From Crotophaga sulcirostris (Eukaryota; Chordata; Aves; Cuculiformes; Crotophagidae): DNA of 64,000 bases. Shown here one piece after another: positions 1 through 11,700 of the stretch; the first letter of the stretch is position 1, and the number at the start of each line of letters is the position of its first letter. Both the position numbers and the translations under genes were made by a program. The DNA lies in assembly GCA_013397455.1 (NCBI GenBank), contig VYZB01000290.1:124001-188000 (forward strand), written 5' to 3'. The notes under the pieces were generated by a model, which searched no databases, was not told the DNA's origin, and saw only the letters and a program-made list of their open reading frames with translations.

Positions 1-69
1 GGAAGGGAAGTTAAAAATTCAGCCATTATGTGATTTCAAGCAGCTTACCTGCTTCCTCCTCATGTCCAG

Positions 70-367
70 TTCAAGCCATATGGAAAAAGGAGGTCTAAAA
101 GCCACTGAGAAACTTGAAAAGAAAACCCATTCAAACAATACCTATCCTTATTTCACTCACTGTGGGCCAAAAACTGCATGCTTATCTGTAATATCAAATG
201 ACAAAATCACACGACCTGAATTTCAAACTATTCTGGGTGAAAAGCTAGTCCCACCAAAGTCAGTCTCTACTGACTACTTTCCTGAGGCCAGATATCACCC
301 TTGGCATTGGGAGAAGCCCAAATTCCACACCGAATATCTAATGATACAAGCACAACAGGACAAATAA
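70..367 (+). CDS. Terminal coding exon of an unrecognised gene (partial)
   Basis: The reading frame is open from the window's left edge to a TAA at 365-367. A pyrimidine-rich tract at about 49-63 followed by CAG at 67-69 makes a strong splice acceptor, so the exon most likely starts at 70 with the third base of a codon. The ATG at 62 would lie in the intron and is probably not a start. The exon encodes about 99 residues: a lysine-rich hydrophilic beginning, then a segment rich in Pro, Tyr, Trp and His (YFPEARYHPWHWEKPKFHTEY) and a C-terminus ending QAQQDK. There is no signal peptide, membrane segment or obvious catalytic motif. Codon choice looks like real coding sequence, and a polyadenylation signal follows the stop almost at once. 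Short proteins with Pro/Trp/Tyr-rich tails of this style occur among ciliary and sperm microtubule-inner proteins, but that is a guess from composition. Earlier exons lie outside the window. Confidence 0.72.
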
Positions 368-381
368 TGCAATCTCTGTTA

Positions 382-430
382 AATAAACTTACTAGTTTTT
401 GTTTTGTTTTTTGATGGGTTTAGGTTTTTT
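382..430 (+). terminator. Polyadenylation signal and GT-rich downstream element
   Basis: A canonical AATAAA lies at 382-387, 14 bases after the stop codon of the terminal exon. A T/GT-rich stretch follows at about 391-430, as expected of a cleavage-stimulating downstream element. Cleavage would fall near 400-410, giving a very short 3' UTR of roughly 40 bases. The pairing of stop, hexamer and GT-rich element in order and at short spacing is the main support for treating the upstream exon as real. Confidence 0.65.
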
Positions 431-3400
431 AACTCTACATTTCTAACGAGGTCTATTTTCTACATGAAGACTGTTGCTCCCTCTTCATGCTACTCATCTC
501 TTATCCCATGTCCTAAACTCCATCAATAAATACATTTTAATAGTACTATGAGAAAAACACACATAATATAAGAGAACCTATGTCAGTACTAAACAGGAAT
601 GTTATCTGTGATACCTAAAAATATTTATATTTCCTACATTATCAGTCACATCAGAATCCCACTGCACAGCTAGGCACTATACAAAAAGAAAAATTACAAT
701 ATCCAAAGAAAATTATATGGTAATTACTGGACATTTTTCTCCTGTTTTAATTTCAAGCAAGGAAATCTAATAACTATACCTCTACTATACAGTTTTATGC
801 ATTGCTTAAAATACAGGTTCATAAACCTAGAGAACAGATACAGTTTTCCACGACAACTCATAATCCTTTTTACTCTATAATTGTAAATTGTAAATTTATA
901 CAGCTCATAAGCATCCATTAATTCTGTTACTGCTGACCATTTATTTTCTCCAGCAAAAGTAACAACCTGTTTCTTGGGTCCAGGTTCAGTAAGAGCTCAG
1001 TATGATGTTGTTATGAATACAGTTAGAAATAAAATGTTTTAGAATGTGCACAGGCAAAAGTTGAATGTTAGAGGCACCTGTGTTTAAAAGGTTAAGTTTA
1101 ACAAATTTTTCCTAATTACGTTAAAAAATGTTATAAACCTATCATTAAAGAAAAATTTTATTCCATAGTTCGATCACAGCAAAAGCAGGAAATTCAGAGT
1201 TGACATTCCCACAGCAACCTTAACTTTATCCCATTGTGTATATTCATTTCAACCAAGTCTTTCTTTCTATGACCTCATAACATATGTGAAATGAAGGAAG
1301 GTGCTAGGAAAAAATCCTAAATTTCATATAAATCAGAAGTATGCTAAGGTCTTTTATTGTAGCAATAGTATTAGAGTAGAGATAACATTCTCAGTAAAAA
1401 AATAAATATTTTGACTAGTCCATGCATTTGTCAAATGTTATTGCCTGTGAATGCACATGTTCTACCAACATTTCTGATTGCTCACCTTTCATATTAGGAT
1501 GGTTACTTTATCCAAGTCTGGACACAAGAAATCTGGAATTTGAAAGGGTCTGTTACGTATGAGGCTCCAGACAAATACTACTAAACTGCATCCAAAGTTG
1601 GTTCCTGGAGGAGTACAGTCATTTTTGTCCCAACCCAAAACTAATAACCTGCCAACCCCAAACCAGTTCCATGCATACACGGTCCAATTGTTTCTGCAGT
1701 GTTTCCCCAGAATCAGAGCACAGGCAAATTCAGTACAACTTCTCTCCTGTGCCTCTACACAGCATCAGGACAAGTTCAACTCAGCCTACGAGCTCTAGCT
1801 CTGCATTATATTGACCTGATCTGCATCCATTTCCCCCTGCTCTAGATTTCATGTTAGACTTGATATAGAGTCGTGCAGATACAACTATCACAGACCTGAT
1901 AGGTACATCCTCATAAGACTATTTGCTGCATTGAAGGTAAATACATTGCAGAGCCTCCCTTGGGATTTTTCAGGACTTGGTCCAAGCCAAACAAATCCAG
2001 TGCTGCACTTCACCTCGCAAGTCATCATTTCGTGTTAACCATTGGATCTAAATGGGTTTCATTTATTTGTTACCCAAACTGCCTTGTGCTGGGAGACACT
2101 GCAAGGTCTCTGCATTTTACTTTTCATGGGACATGACAATTGGTGCTTTCTGAAACCTGAGTGCAAGTACTTCCACACCTGTATTTAGGCAAACATTTTC
2201 ATACGGTGCTGAAAGAAGGCCTCAGTATCTAGGTATCAAGTTTAAAAACACAGTAGATAGAAGCAGTGGAAAGCATATTCAAAGGAAACACTTTCAGCTA
2301 CAGAATACTGGGTATTCCACAGCTGAAAACTCAAAATGGCATCTCACAGCACTTCATAAAGCAAATCAGGTATAGGTTGCAGATATGCAGAAATAAAATG
2401 CAGCAAATCTAACCACTAAGGAGCGAAGGCAATACCAGTGACTTTGCACTTCTCCATGTTGGCAAAGGGAGGGAAGTGATTTGGTGTCTAAGGCTGACAA
2501 AGAGAAATCTCAGGGCTTTGGTGTCAGTTAGTACTGCTGCTCTTCAGAGTGGAAAAGTTTGAGAAATTAATGAATACCAGCACAATTCTGGCCCTAAGGC
2601 AGGAGATGCATATCTCCTAGGTATACTCTGGCTATTATTAAGAGAGAAGATACACATCACGATAAGTTTTGGTGATTTTTTACTGGAATGATACATCAAA
2701 GGTCTTTGCACATGCCTAGAACCTAAATGCTGTTTTTCTTGAGACTGAAGACATGAGTCAAACCCAATATTTACAAATGGAAAACAGCACCTAAACTAAG
2801 ACATGTTCTACCTGTAAAAACTTAAAGGAAGACTTTTAAAAGGAAAATTCTGATGCCACTCTGCACAGCGCTCTCTAGATTCTGCAGTACTAAGCCCCTA
2901 CTTTGCAAACAAAACAAAGAAGTCACTTCTTACTGAACAGTGCTATGGGCAAGAACCTCCAGTCATGAACTATTTGTCTTTCTTAAACCAAATAGATTTT
3001 TAAACCAAAATATGGCAAGTGGTGCACCACAAAACAAATTACAGTGAGATGCATGTGAAAAATGTGCTAATTGCAATTACTTTTGGTCACTGGGAACTAG
3101 ATACTGTATTCTTCTTGAACTAAATACAAATGTCCCTTCGGCAACAGTAGAAGTTCATTGAACAGATGGAAGCTGTACATAGTCTAACACTGTTGCAATG
3201 TTGCCATTTCCATTCTCTTTCAAAATGAAATATAGTTTACACAGAACACAGAGGCCACATAAATGTTTTCATTCATGTCTGCAGTTCAGCATAGCTTATT
3301 GCCTTGCTCATCTGCAAATAGGCAAGTTATTTCTGAGTACTGTTAAATACAGTACTACAGGGAGATAATAATACCACAGGGAACTCGCAATGGGCAACTG

Positions 3401-5807
3401 CACAGTGGTTTCGATGGTTTCTTCTCAGAAATTTTGATTCAGTTGCTGTGTTGTTTTGCTTAAACCATCTGAAGATTACAGAAAAAGCATAGTTTGAGAA
3501 AGGGTTAGGATTAGGCTAAACATGGAATGAAATCTGAGTTAAGACTACTGAAAGCAGGTGAAAGATTCTCACAAACGTTAATGATCTTAACAATGTGCTG
3601 ACATTAGCTATACTAGTTATCATGCTATTGACATGCTGCTCTTTTTCCTGATATCTAAGCAATTTTAGTTATCTCTGCGCTGCATCACAATAGCAGTGCA
3701 CATATACCCTTGGTCAAGCTATTGCTACTCAGGAAGGCAAGTCTAGATACGGAAGACAATATGAGGAGTGAAAGAGGATGGAAGGTAAAAAGCTGAATAA
3801 GAACACGTTCATCTACCTAAAGATAAACAGGTGTCACATAAATGTATGTCACCTCTTTTCCAGTTTTTCAGAATCTTATTGAAGTCTGAGAAGAGGTGTT
3901 TTCTGGAATTATTACAGGAATTGAAAAAAAAAAACCCACAACAAAACAACAGTGTGAATCATTGAAAAGTGAGCAATTTCTCAATCTATTCTAGCTACCA
4001 TCTAGTTTTGAATTTTTTAAAATTATTAAATGTTGTACCAATATCTATATAACACCCTGGAAGCAATAAGCAAATAAGATTTATAGATGAGGCATCCAGC
4101 ATGCAGAATTGGTCCTCCTAACAATTCAAGACAATCATAACCGTTTACCAATACAGAAAACTATTTCAAGCTGAAGGGGAAAGGATCTGAGTTTGCTTTG
4201 TTTCTTTCAGATGAAAAAAAAAGATTTTAAAATGGTTTGATTCCTCCTTAACATGATAGGAAGCTAACACAGAGAAAATGGGAACATGAGCATTGGCTGT
4301 GTGAACAAACATAATTTTTAAGTTGTGTAAAAGTATTACCACGAAAGTTATGTCCTATTTTCTGTTTGGAAAGGCAGTCAGCAAAACATAAACCTCACCA
4401 GAACCTAACAGCATAATTACATATGAAAGAATGTTTTACATATGTGATATAAACAAACATAATAAAAGTTGCTAATAATTTTCCATAGTGCATTATAAAT
4501 GGTTTTTTGGTAATACCAGAAAGTACGTAAGGCACTCACTGTACCTATAGCACAGAAAATTGAAGTCTTTATTCAGTATTTCTTTACAGAATTAGTAAAA
4601 CTCAATAATGGCCTCAAACTGACACAGATGAAACAAACAAACAAGCGTTAAATTAGTTTCTCTGAATTCTGTAAAAATTGCCATAATGGGATATGTAAAT
4701 GTTGTGAAAGTTTAAGAAAGTAATGGACTTTTCAAATGCCTGCAGGATAAGGAACAGACAGATAGCATTACTGGGATTCATGTCACTAAAACTGACACTG
4801 AGCAAGACATTTGTTTTCATCTTTCCATTCCAATAAAAAAGTTTAGAATAGGTTTCCAAAATGTTAAATAACAGAATGCTAACAGTTTATATAAGAACAT
4901 TTCTATGTGGCATCCTTGGGCATATGCATTCCCTATTCCTCCATTTTGAAGTGGTTTTTAGTACTGTCCTGAAAAAAATTAGGGCAATATATATTAAAAA
5001 AAACAAAACAACCTTTTAACAGAGTCCTTATTCCAAAAAACTTACAAAATCAGCTAGAAAATTACTCCTAGAAAACAGTACACACAAAAGCAGTACCAAC
5101 AAAATTCAATGTGGAAATAACTAGATTTAGAGTTTGAAAACTAACTCAAACATACAGCAGTGACTTTTTTTGTCAAAGCGTAATAATTCTGCCAGGCAAT
5201 ATAATGTATTTCTATTAAAATGGTCACTCTTAAATAACTTGTTTCAATGGCAAATAGAAGTTAGTATCTATCTAATGAACGCTGCTAACACAGAAGGTCT
5301 AGGTATTTATGACAAGCATTAGAAACTCCTTAATAACTACAAATGTTAAGAAATATTTAGGGCTTTCTAGCTCTAAAAAACTGAAAAGCTTCTTCAGTTC
5401 AGTAATGACCTTTCATGTATGCAAAAGCATTAATACAAAACTGAATCAAACTAAACTGCTTATGTAATTTTAGTATTGGTTTCTAGTGGTATCTTAGTGT
5501 ACCTTATATCTGAGCCTTGATCCAAATCAGACTTACTTGCACAGCAATATAAAGGAAAAACATAAAACATGACAAGCATGGAGAATCCTTTCTGTTCTTG
5601 CTCTCACATTCTGTATTCTTTACAGGAAAAATGAATAACTGGTTGTCCTGTCACCAATGGACTCTGCAACACAAGTACACAAGAACTTTCTATGAGTGTG
5701 CGTCCTATCTTCCCAGAATTTATTAGATTCCTGTGTTACAAACTGGTGATTACAGGTCTGCATTACCCTCAAACTATATGATTTTTAATAGTCATTTAAG
5801 CACTGTG
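431..5807. other. Non-coding stretch, no recognisable gene
   Basis: AT-rich unique-looking sequence. All open frames are short, lack coding-like composition, and are not bounded by convincing splice sites. I see no transposon ends or tandem repeats beyond short A or T runs. It lies just downstream of the polyadenylation site, so it is probably intergenic. Confidence 0.6.
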
Positions 5808-6876
5808 GTATATCACATAATGGTCAGGGTTGGAAAGGACCTCTGGAGATCACCTAGTCCAACCCCTCTGTTAAAGGAGGTTCACCTAGAGCAGGTTGAG
5901 CAGGAGTGCATCCAGGTGGGTTTTGAGTATCTCCAGAGAAGATTACTTCACAGGTTCTCTGGGCAGCCTGTCCCAATGCTTCATCACCCTCAAAGTAAAG
6001 AAGTTTCTCCTCATGTTCAGAGTGGAACTTCCTGTGTTCCAGTATGTGCCCACTGCCCCTTATCCTGTCACTGGGTACCACCAAAAAAAGTATGACTCCA
6101 TCCTCTTGACACCTGTCCTTTAGATACTTATAATCATTGTTGAGATCCTCTCTCAGTCTTCTCATCTCCAGGCTAAAGAGATCCAGGTCTCTCAGTCTTT
6201 CCTCACAAAAGAGATGCTCCAATCCCCTGATCATCTTCGTGGTCATCTACTGGATTCTCTCCAGTAGTTTCTTGTCTTTCCAAAGCTGTGGAGCCCAGAA
6301 CTGGACATGGTACTCCAGAAGGAGCCTCACTGGAGCAGAGTAGAGGGGGAGAATGTGCCTCGACCTGCTACCCACTATCTTCTTAATGTACCCAAGGACA
6401 TTAAGAACACTGGTCTTCTTGGCCAAAAGGGCACATTGCTGGCTCATGGTTAGCTTGCTGCCCACCAGGACTCCCAGGTCCTTCTCCACAGAGCTGCTTT
6501 CCTGCAGGTCAGTCCCTAACCTGTACTGGTACATGGGGTTATTCCTCCCAAGGTGCAGGACTTTACACTTGCCTTTGTTGAACTTCATTAGGTTCTTTTC
6601 CACCCAACTCTCAGGTCTGTCCAGATCTTGCTGAATGGCAGTACAGCCTTCTGGTGCATCAGTCACCCCTCCCAGTTTTGTGTCCTCAGCAAACATGCTG
6701 AGGATACACTCTGTCCCCACATTCAGGTCACTGATGAATATGTTGAACAAGACTGGGCCCAGTACTGACCCTTGGGGAAGACCACTGGCCACAGGCTTCC
6801 AAATATATTCTAAGCTGCTGATCACAACCCTCTGAGCTCTGTCATCCAGCCAGTTCTCAAGCCACCTCACTGTCCA
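5808..6876 (-). mobile_element. CR1 LINE, 5'-truncated, old
   Basis: On the minus strand this reads as the C-terminal half of the CR1 reverse transcriptase followed by the CR1 3' end. Visible motifs in order are RWLENWLDDRAQRVV, then SGLPQGSVLGPVLFNIFISDL, the catalytic box, LGVLVGSKLTMSQQ, and RGLEHLFCEERLRDL. The 3' end at the low-coordinate side carries the usual CR1 sequence GGTTGGACTAGGTGATCTCC in minus orientation, with a decayed tail repeat. The copy is dead: an in-frame TAG lies at 6247-6249, the frame is lost downstream of about 6100, and the catalytic FADD box reads FAED. The 5' part of the element is missing, the usual result of incomplete reverse transcription. Confidence 0.95.
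6250..6870 (-). pseudogene. CR1 reverse transcriptase fragment, inactivated
   Basis: About 207 residues of the palm and thumb part of the CR1 ORF2 protein, inside the CR1 copy at 5.8-6.9 kb. It contains the SGLPQGSVLGP motif of non-LTR reverse transcriptases. The metal-binding FADD box is changed to FAED by the codon at 6685-6687, which removes one catalytic aspartate. The frame closes at a TAG (6247-6249) where other CR1 copies continue into RRATKM; beyond the stop the same frame resumes as TKMIRGLEHL. There is no start codon of its own and no reason to expect expression. Confidence 0.9.
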
Positions 6877-7097
6877 CTCAAAAAATTGTTTTTTTATTTA
6901 TAGAGGGCTCATTCTCAACAGATGACACCAAGGGAATTGCTCTGCTACATACAAAACCCTGACCCAGAACCAGGTCATCTGTGATTGATTTAGTGCCAGG
7001 TAAACGCTTGGTACATGACAGGGGAGAGGTGGCACTGCATCTGTCCATCTCTCCAGTCCCAACCATCACCAGAGCTCTGCACCGAATCTGCCTGCTC
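6877..7097. other. Spacer between two CR1 fragments
   Basis: About 220 bases that do not read as CR1 in either orientation. They separate two CR1 fragments that each have their own 3' end, so these are two insertions and not one interrupted copy. Origin not recognised. Confidence 0.5.
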
Positions 7098-7214
7098 ATA
7101 GAACTCTAAAATCATACAGTGGTTTGGGTTGAACGGGATCATCTAGATCCAACATCCTTGCCACGTGCAGGGACACCTTCCGCTAGATCAGGTTGCTCAA
7201 AGCCCCATCCGTGG
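7098..7214 (-). mobile_element. CR1 3'-end fragment
   Basis: Read on the minus strand, the segment is the last 115 or so bases of a CR1 of the type ending GGATGGGGCTTTGAGCAACC, then CTGATCTAG, then the variant of GGTTGG..GATGATC, and a degenerate ATTCTATG-like tail. It is a short, strongly 5'-truncated copy of a different subfamily from the neighbouring longer CR1 at 5.8-6.9 kb, and clearly diverged. Confidence 0.88.
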
Positions 7215-8740
7215 GAATGAAATGAAAAAATCCATTCTAGTTCTTGCTTTCTTTAAAAGACACTTAGCAAGAATGCTAGTGAGCAGCATAAAATAAATTG
7301 TGAGAATCTAGAATTTTTTTTACAAAAAAAAATAAAACAAAAGCAAACACACAGATGTAGGAATGAAATGCAGAGTGTTAGCAGAAGGAAAGAATAAATT
7401 ACAAAAAGCAAATGTATTCAGCAAATGAGAACTACAGACGAAAAGGAGACTAACCACAGTAGGAATTCATGTTTGCATGCATATTAAGAATTCTAAGTGA
7501 CTAGTTAGAGTTCAATTATGTGTTAGGCTTGGCAAATGCACAAGCAAAAGAAAGTAGAACTATATATATATACGAATATATGTCATCCATATATGCTCTT
7601 CATACACTACAGTTTACCATCTGAAATTCCTTAATATCATTACTTTAATATGACAATGGAAAATGTGCTTCAGCTCTTTCATTCAGTCCGTTTTCTAAAT
7701 ACTCACAACATTTCAGTCAGCTATGACTAGAAATGAAAGTGAAGCAAAATACGTTCTGGGATGCAGTCTCAAAATGCAATTAAATTATTTGAAACACAGA
7801 GAAAGGGAGTCTTTTACAATCTTTTACATACACTTTTCTAAGCCTTTTATAGAATGCTGGGCGTCCATGACTGCAGCCATCTTCACCAACCCAGAATATG
7901 GCCTGTTGCATCTACTGCTGGTCAAATACTCATACGTAAGGGGTTGTTGCGCTATTTAAGAAACTATATTTAAGTGGAGAATGTGCAAAATAGTGATAGC
8001 TTCATAAAAGATTCTGCCAAAACCTTCACTAGTGGCACATCACTTTCAGGCACCTTAGTGGGCAAAGGTACTAAGGATGCCACTTAGAGCTGGATCATGA
8101 GACCGGGCATCAATCACATGGTTATCCTCTGGAGGCAACACCACAGCAATTAAAGAGAAAGAAAAGAAATGTAACAACTCATGGAAAAAGTAGGTTGGAA
8201 CTGAGTGGAAAATCAACAGATGAGGAAGATTTTAGGAAAATCAACCTGTATTTGGAAACAACACCAAAGCCTACAATAAGAATTTACATGTGAGTATGTG
8301 TAAAAAAAAAAAAAAAGCAGATCCTATTAAAGGAAGGTATGCTAACTAAATGAGTCTATAAGTATTCACAGGGGAGAAAAAGAAGGAAAAAACAAAGGCA
8401 ACAGGCACATGATCGAAATGTGGAAGGGGGTTCTATTACAACTTCTTCCTGCATCTGCTCAAATGGGATTTTGGTCAGATTCTGACCTCTGTCAGCAGTG
8501 ATGACAAGGATGACAAGAGGTGAATCCATTGCACTCCTACAAGGCCTGGTCAGAATTTGTTCTTCAGAAGTGATAAAAAATAAAGCAAAATTCCAAATCA
8601 AGGGAATTAATACACGGAAACCAAAAGTAAATAACAGGGGACACTGTTCAAGTTAACACAATGCCAATCTCTTATAAAATTCCTTAAAAGATTGATAAGG
8701 TAAAAAGTAATAGCCTGTCTGGGACAAGGTGGAATGCAAG
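7215..8740. other. Non-coding stretch
   Basis: AT-rich sequence with a short (TA)n run at about 7561-7573 and an A-rich run at about 8301-8315. No gene or transposon recognised. Confidence 0.55.
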
Positions 8741-8790
8741 TAGATAGATAGATAGACAGATAGATAGACAGATAGATAGACAGATAGATA
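8741..8790. repeat. (TAGA/CAGA)n tetranucleotide microsatellite
   Basis: About twelve tandem tetranucleotide units, mostly TAGA with regularly interspersed CAGA units. The open frame it creates on the minus strand (YLSIYLSIYLSI) is a repeat artefact. Confidence 0.95.
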
Positions 8791-11700
8791 AAGCACCACA
8801 AGAATAAAATGAGAATTTAGTTAGAATCAAAGTAAATTATATAAATGAACTTAGAAGACAGCTGGACACTTTCATGGTGACAGAGAAAGAGAAAAGGGAA
8901 TTGAAGAATAAACTTATCAGCCTTCTTGGTCCAGATGTACTTTTCTGGTTTACAAATTCCTTTTGTCCATAACCTTTATTAAATTAAACTAGCTCCATAT
9001 ATGTTAAGTATCTCCCAAGTATCATAATCATTGCTCCAGAAGTTATCATACATGGTTGCATGCAGAAAACTCTGACAATTTCCCTTTCCTTCTGGCCACT
9101 AAAAGCTACTGTGTTCATTGACCAACACTGTAACTTATATCACTAAGAGAACTCATAAAATTCACACCCAAAAGCAATAGTTTCCTCTCATCTGGTTTGC
9201 AAAGAAATGCTCAAGCAAGCAGGACATATTTTTCAGTACTGGCGGGACTGGTCTCACATATCACCACCCAGTAATATAACAGAACAGCACGGACACATAC
9301 CAGCAAATATATCATTGCTAAGACCTTGACTGAATTCTTACTTGTATCAGTTTTAACTAAATAAAAGGACAGAATGGACACATAATTGGGAAAAGAATTC
9401 AAAATTACTTGCTTTAAGCAGAACAAGTCAACATTTGTCTCACAGATGCCTTGTAAGCTGACATAGAAATAATGATGACAAAGAAACAATAGAAGCTGCT
9501 GAGGTGGCTATTGCATGTTTATTCCAAGTAATAGCTGTTCTGTTGTTCGCTTGTTTAAAGGATAGGTACACACTACTAAATTTGACATACTTTTGATTCT
9601 TGCACCTTCTGTCCTTCACTCTTTGGATCCATCTTTCCTAAACTACTCCACAGAACTCAGGAGCATTGCTAACCACACCATTCTAAGGATCAACAGTGCT
9701 TCATGCACTCTAACAACTGGCCTGACATACGCATGCAGGATTCTCCAGTGGGTCTTAAGTACTTTGAAACTAAAAGCAAAGAAAGTCCTCGTATCTCTGC
9801 TGTGGCAGTGATGCACCTCTCAGAAGAATTGTAGGCTATACAGAACAGCAAAACTTGCATCTCTTCCACTGTATGTACCGCGTAGACCTTACTGCAACAC
9901 ATTAGATTTCTTACATATCTGCTATGCTTCATTTAGCAATAATTGACAGCTTGTAGTTCAGAAGAATGCAAAACACAAAGGTTCCTCTATTTACTGATCC
10001 AGTCTGACATTTGAGTCACTTACTGTCTGTACACAAAACATAAGTTTCCTTCTTGTACCTGTTGGAAATATATGATGGAGAACAAAAGACTAAGTGAAAA
10101 AAAGTGATATGCATCTTTCCTGCTCTTAATAATATTTTATTACTAGCAGATAATTTTCATTTTTCTTATATATTTAATTACCGACCCAAAAAGCTATCCC
10201 TAAAGTCAGAATTTTGCTTTAGTTAAGCAGGGAAATTAATAGTTATGTACAGATATATTTTTGTTATTTCAAAAAACATATAGTCCTATTTCTCTGAACT
10301 CCAGACAGATCAGATGAAAGAAGTTCTGTATGCATAAATCCAGAAATTCTTTATCCTATCATGTGACTGAAAGACATTTCCTCGAGGCTCTTCTCAGAGT
10401 GACAAACTATCTGCTCTGCAAGCAAAGATTCGTTTCTTATCTCCCCTTGTGCCTTTCTCATACTTCTTTTTCTCCACCTACATTTGCAGCTAACCTCTTA
10501 ATATCCAGAAAAGCCCAAACCAAACAGTTCTTGATTCCTAAGGGTATACAAGCACACTTCGTTTTTAGGACAGTGACATATTTCTGAGTTTTATTTTGAG
10601 GGCCCCCAAATGTTCCTTATTTTTCACTCAATAGCAGTATTTTCAATTGACAGAATTGCAAAACTGTCCTGATTTGAAGTGAACTCTTTTCCAGACATTC
10701 CACAGCTGTAACAATCTGTCCTTGCCTCATACGTCCACAGGAATTAAGTTGTTCAAAAATAAAAATAAAAAATAAAAATATTGTAAGGCTTGCAAAATGA
10801 AGCATATGACTGACACCAATTTTATTCTCAATCTCCTTTGTTTCAAGGTGGTTCTCATTATAGTATTAAGCCTGACAGCCCTAAAATGTGAAAACTTCTG
10901 TTCATCCCAGAATATCAGCAACGAGATCTTAATTTACTACTCTGTCTTGCTACTAAGCTTCAGGTATGTTCCAGAGGAATCACTGTCAGCCAAAAGCTCA
11001 GTATTCAGACTTCAGAACTATTCAAATAGCTGCCTTTCATCCTATATAATTATATTGTGAATCAAATGTGTCCATTATGTGAATGGCTAATAGGAGATTA
11101 CTAGACATGATCACCAGGTCAATACTTTCAAATTCACATGTTTTTTGAAAAACAGTCTTAATTCCCAAAGCTAAAACCAAGCATGTCTCTCCCAGGGCTT
11201 CAAGACTCTGCTGCTACTTCTGTAGTGACAATCAATAGTAAAACATTTTACTGTAAACCTAGAGGGAACTGTTTTTAACTTGTACTGTTGCCTTCCCAAT
11301 CCCTCCACATAAAAAGTCTTGAAGCATAACCATGCCTCCAGGAGGTTTTATTACCAGGAGATGCTACGATGTAACAGGGGAAGGATCATTGTCTATATAT
11401 ATGTCACTTTCACTTCCTGCCTAAACAATCTCCCACTGATCCTTCATGAAAACAGAATATCAATGCAGTACTCATTGCAAAGTACCGGAATTCAGGAAGA
11501 TTCAGTTATATTCTTATGTGCAAGCTTGAGAAGATTTTCAGAAGTCACTTGTTCTCTGTTCTATGAAGACAATCAGGCAAAAAAGCTTGGGTTATGCAAG
11601 TGAAAAGAAGATTACACACTGAGTACAAAAATCTAAGCTTCAAATAGCCAGTCTTCACTCACTGCAACGTACGTGTTTCTAACAATCATTTCTCAGACAA

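Noticed and set aside
8607..8801. Open frame with repeated YLSIYLSI
   Set aside because: Translation of the TAGA/CAGA microsatellite, not a gene.
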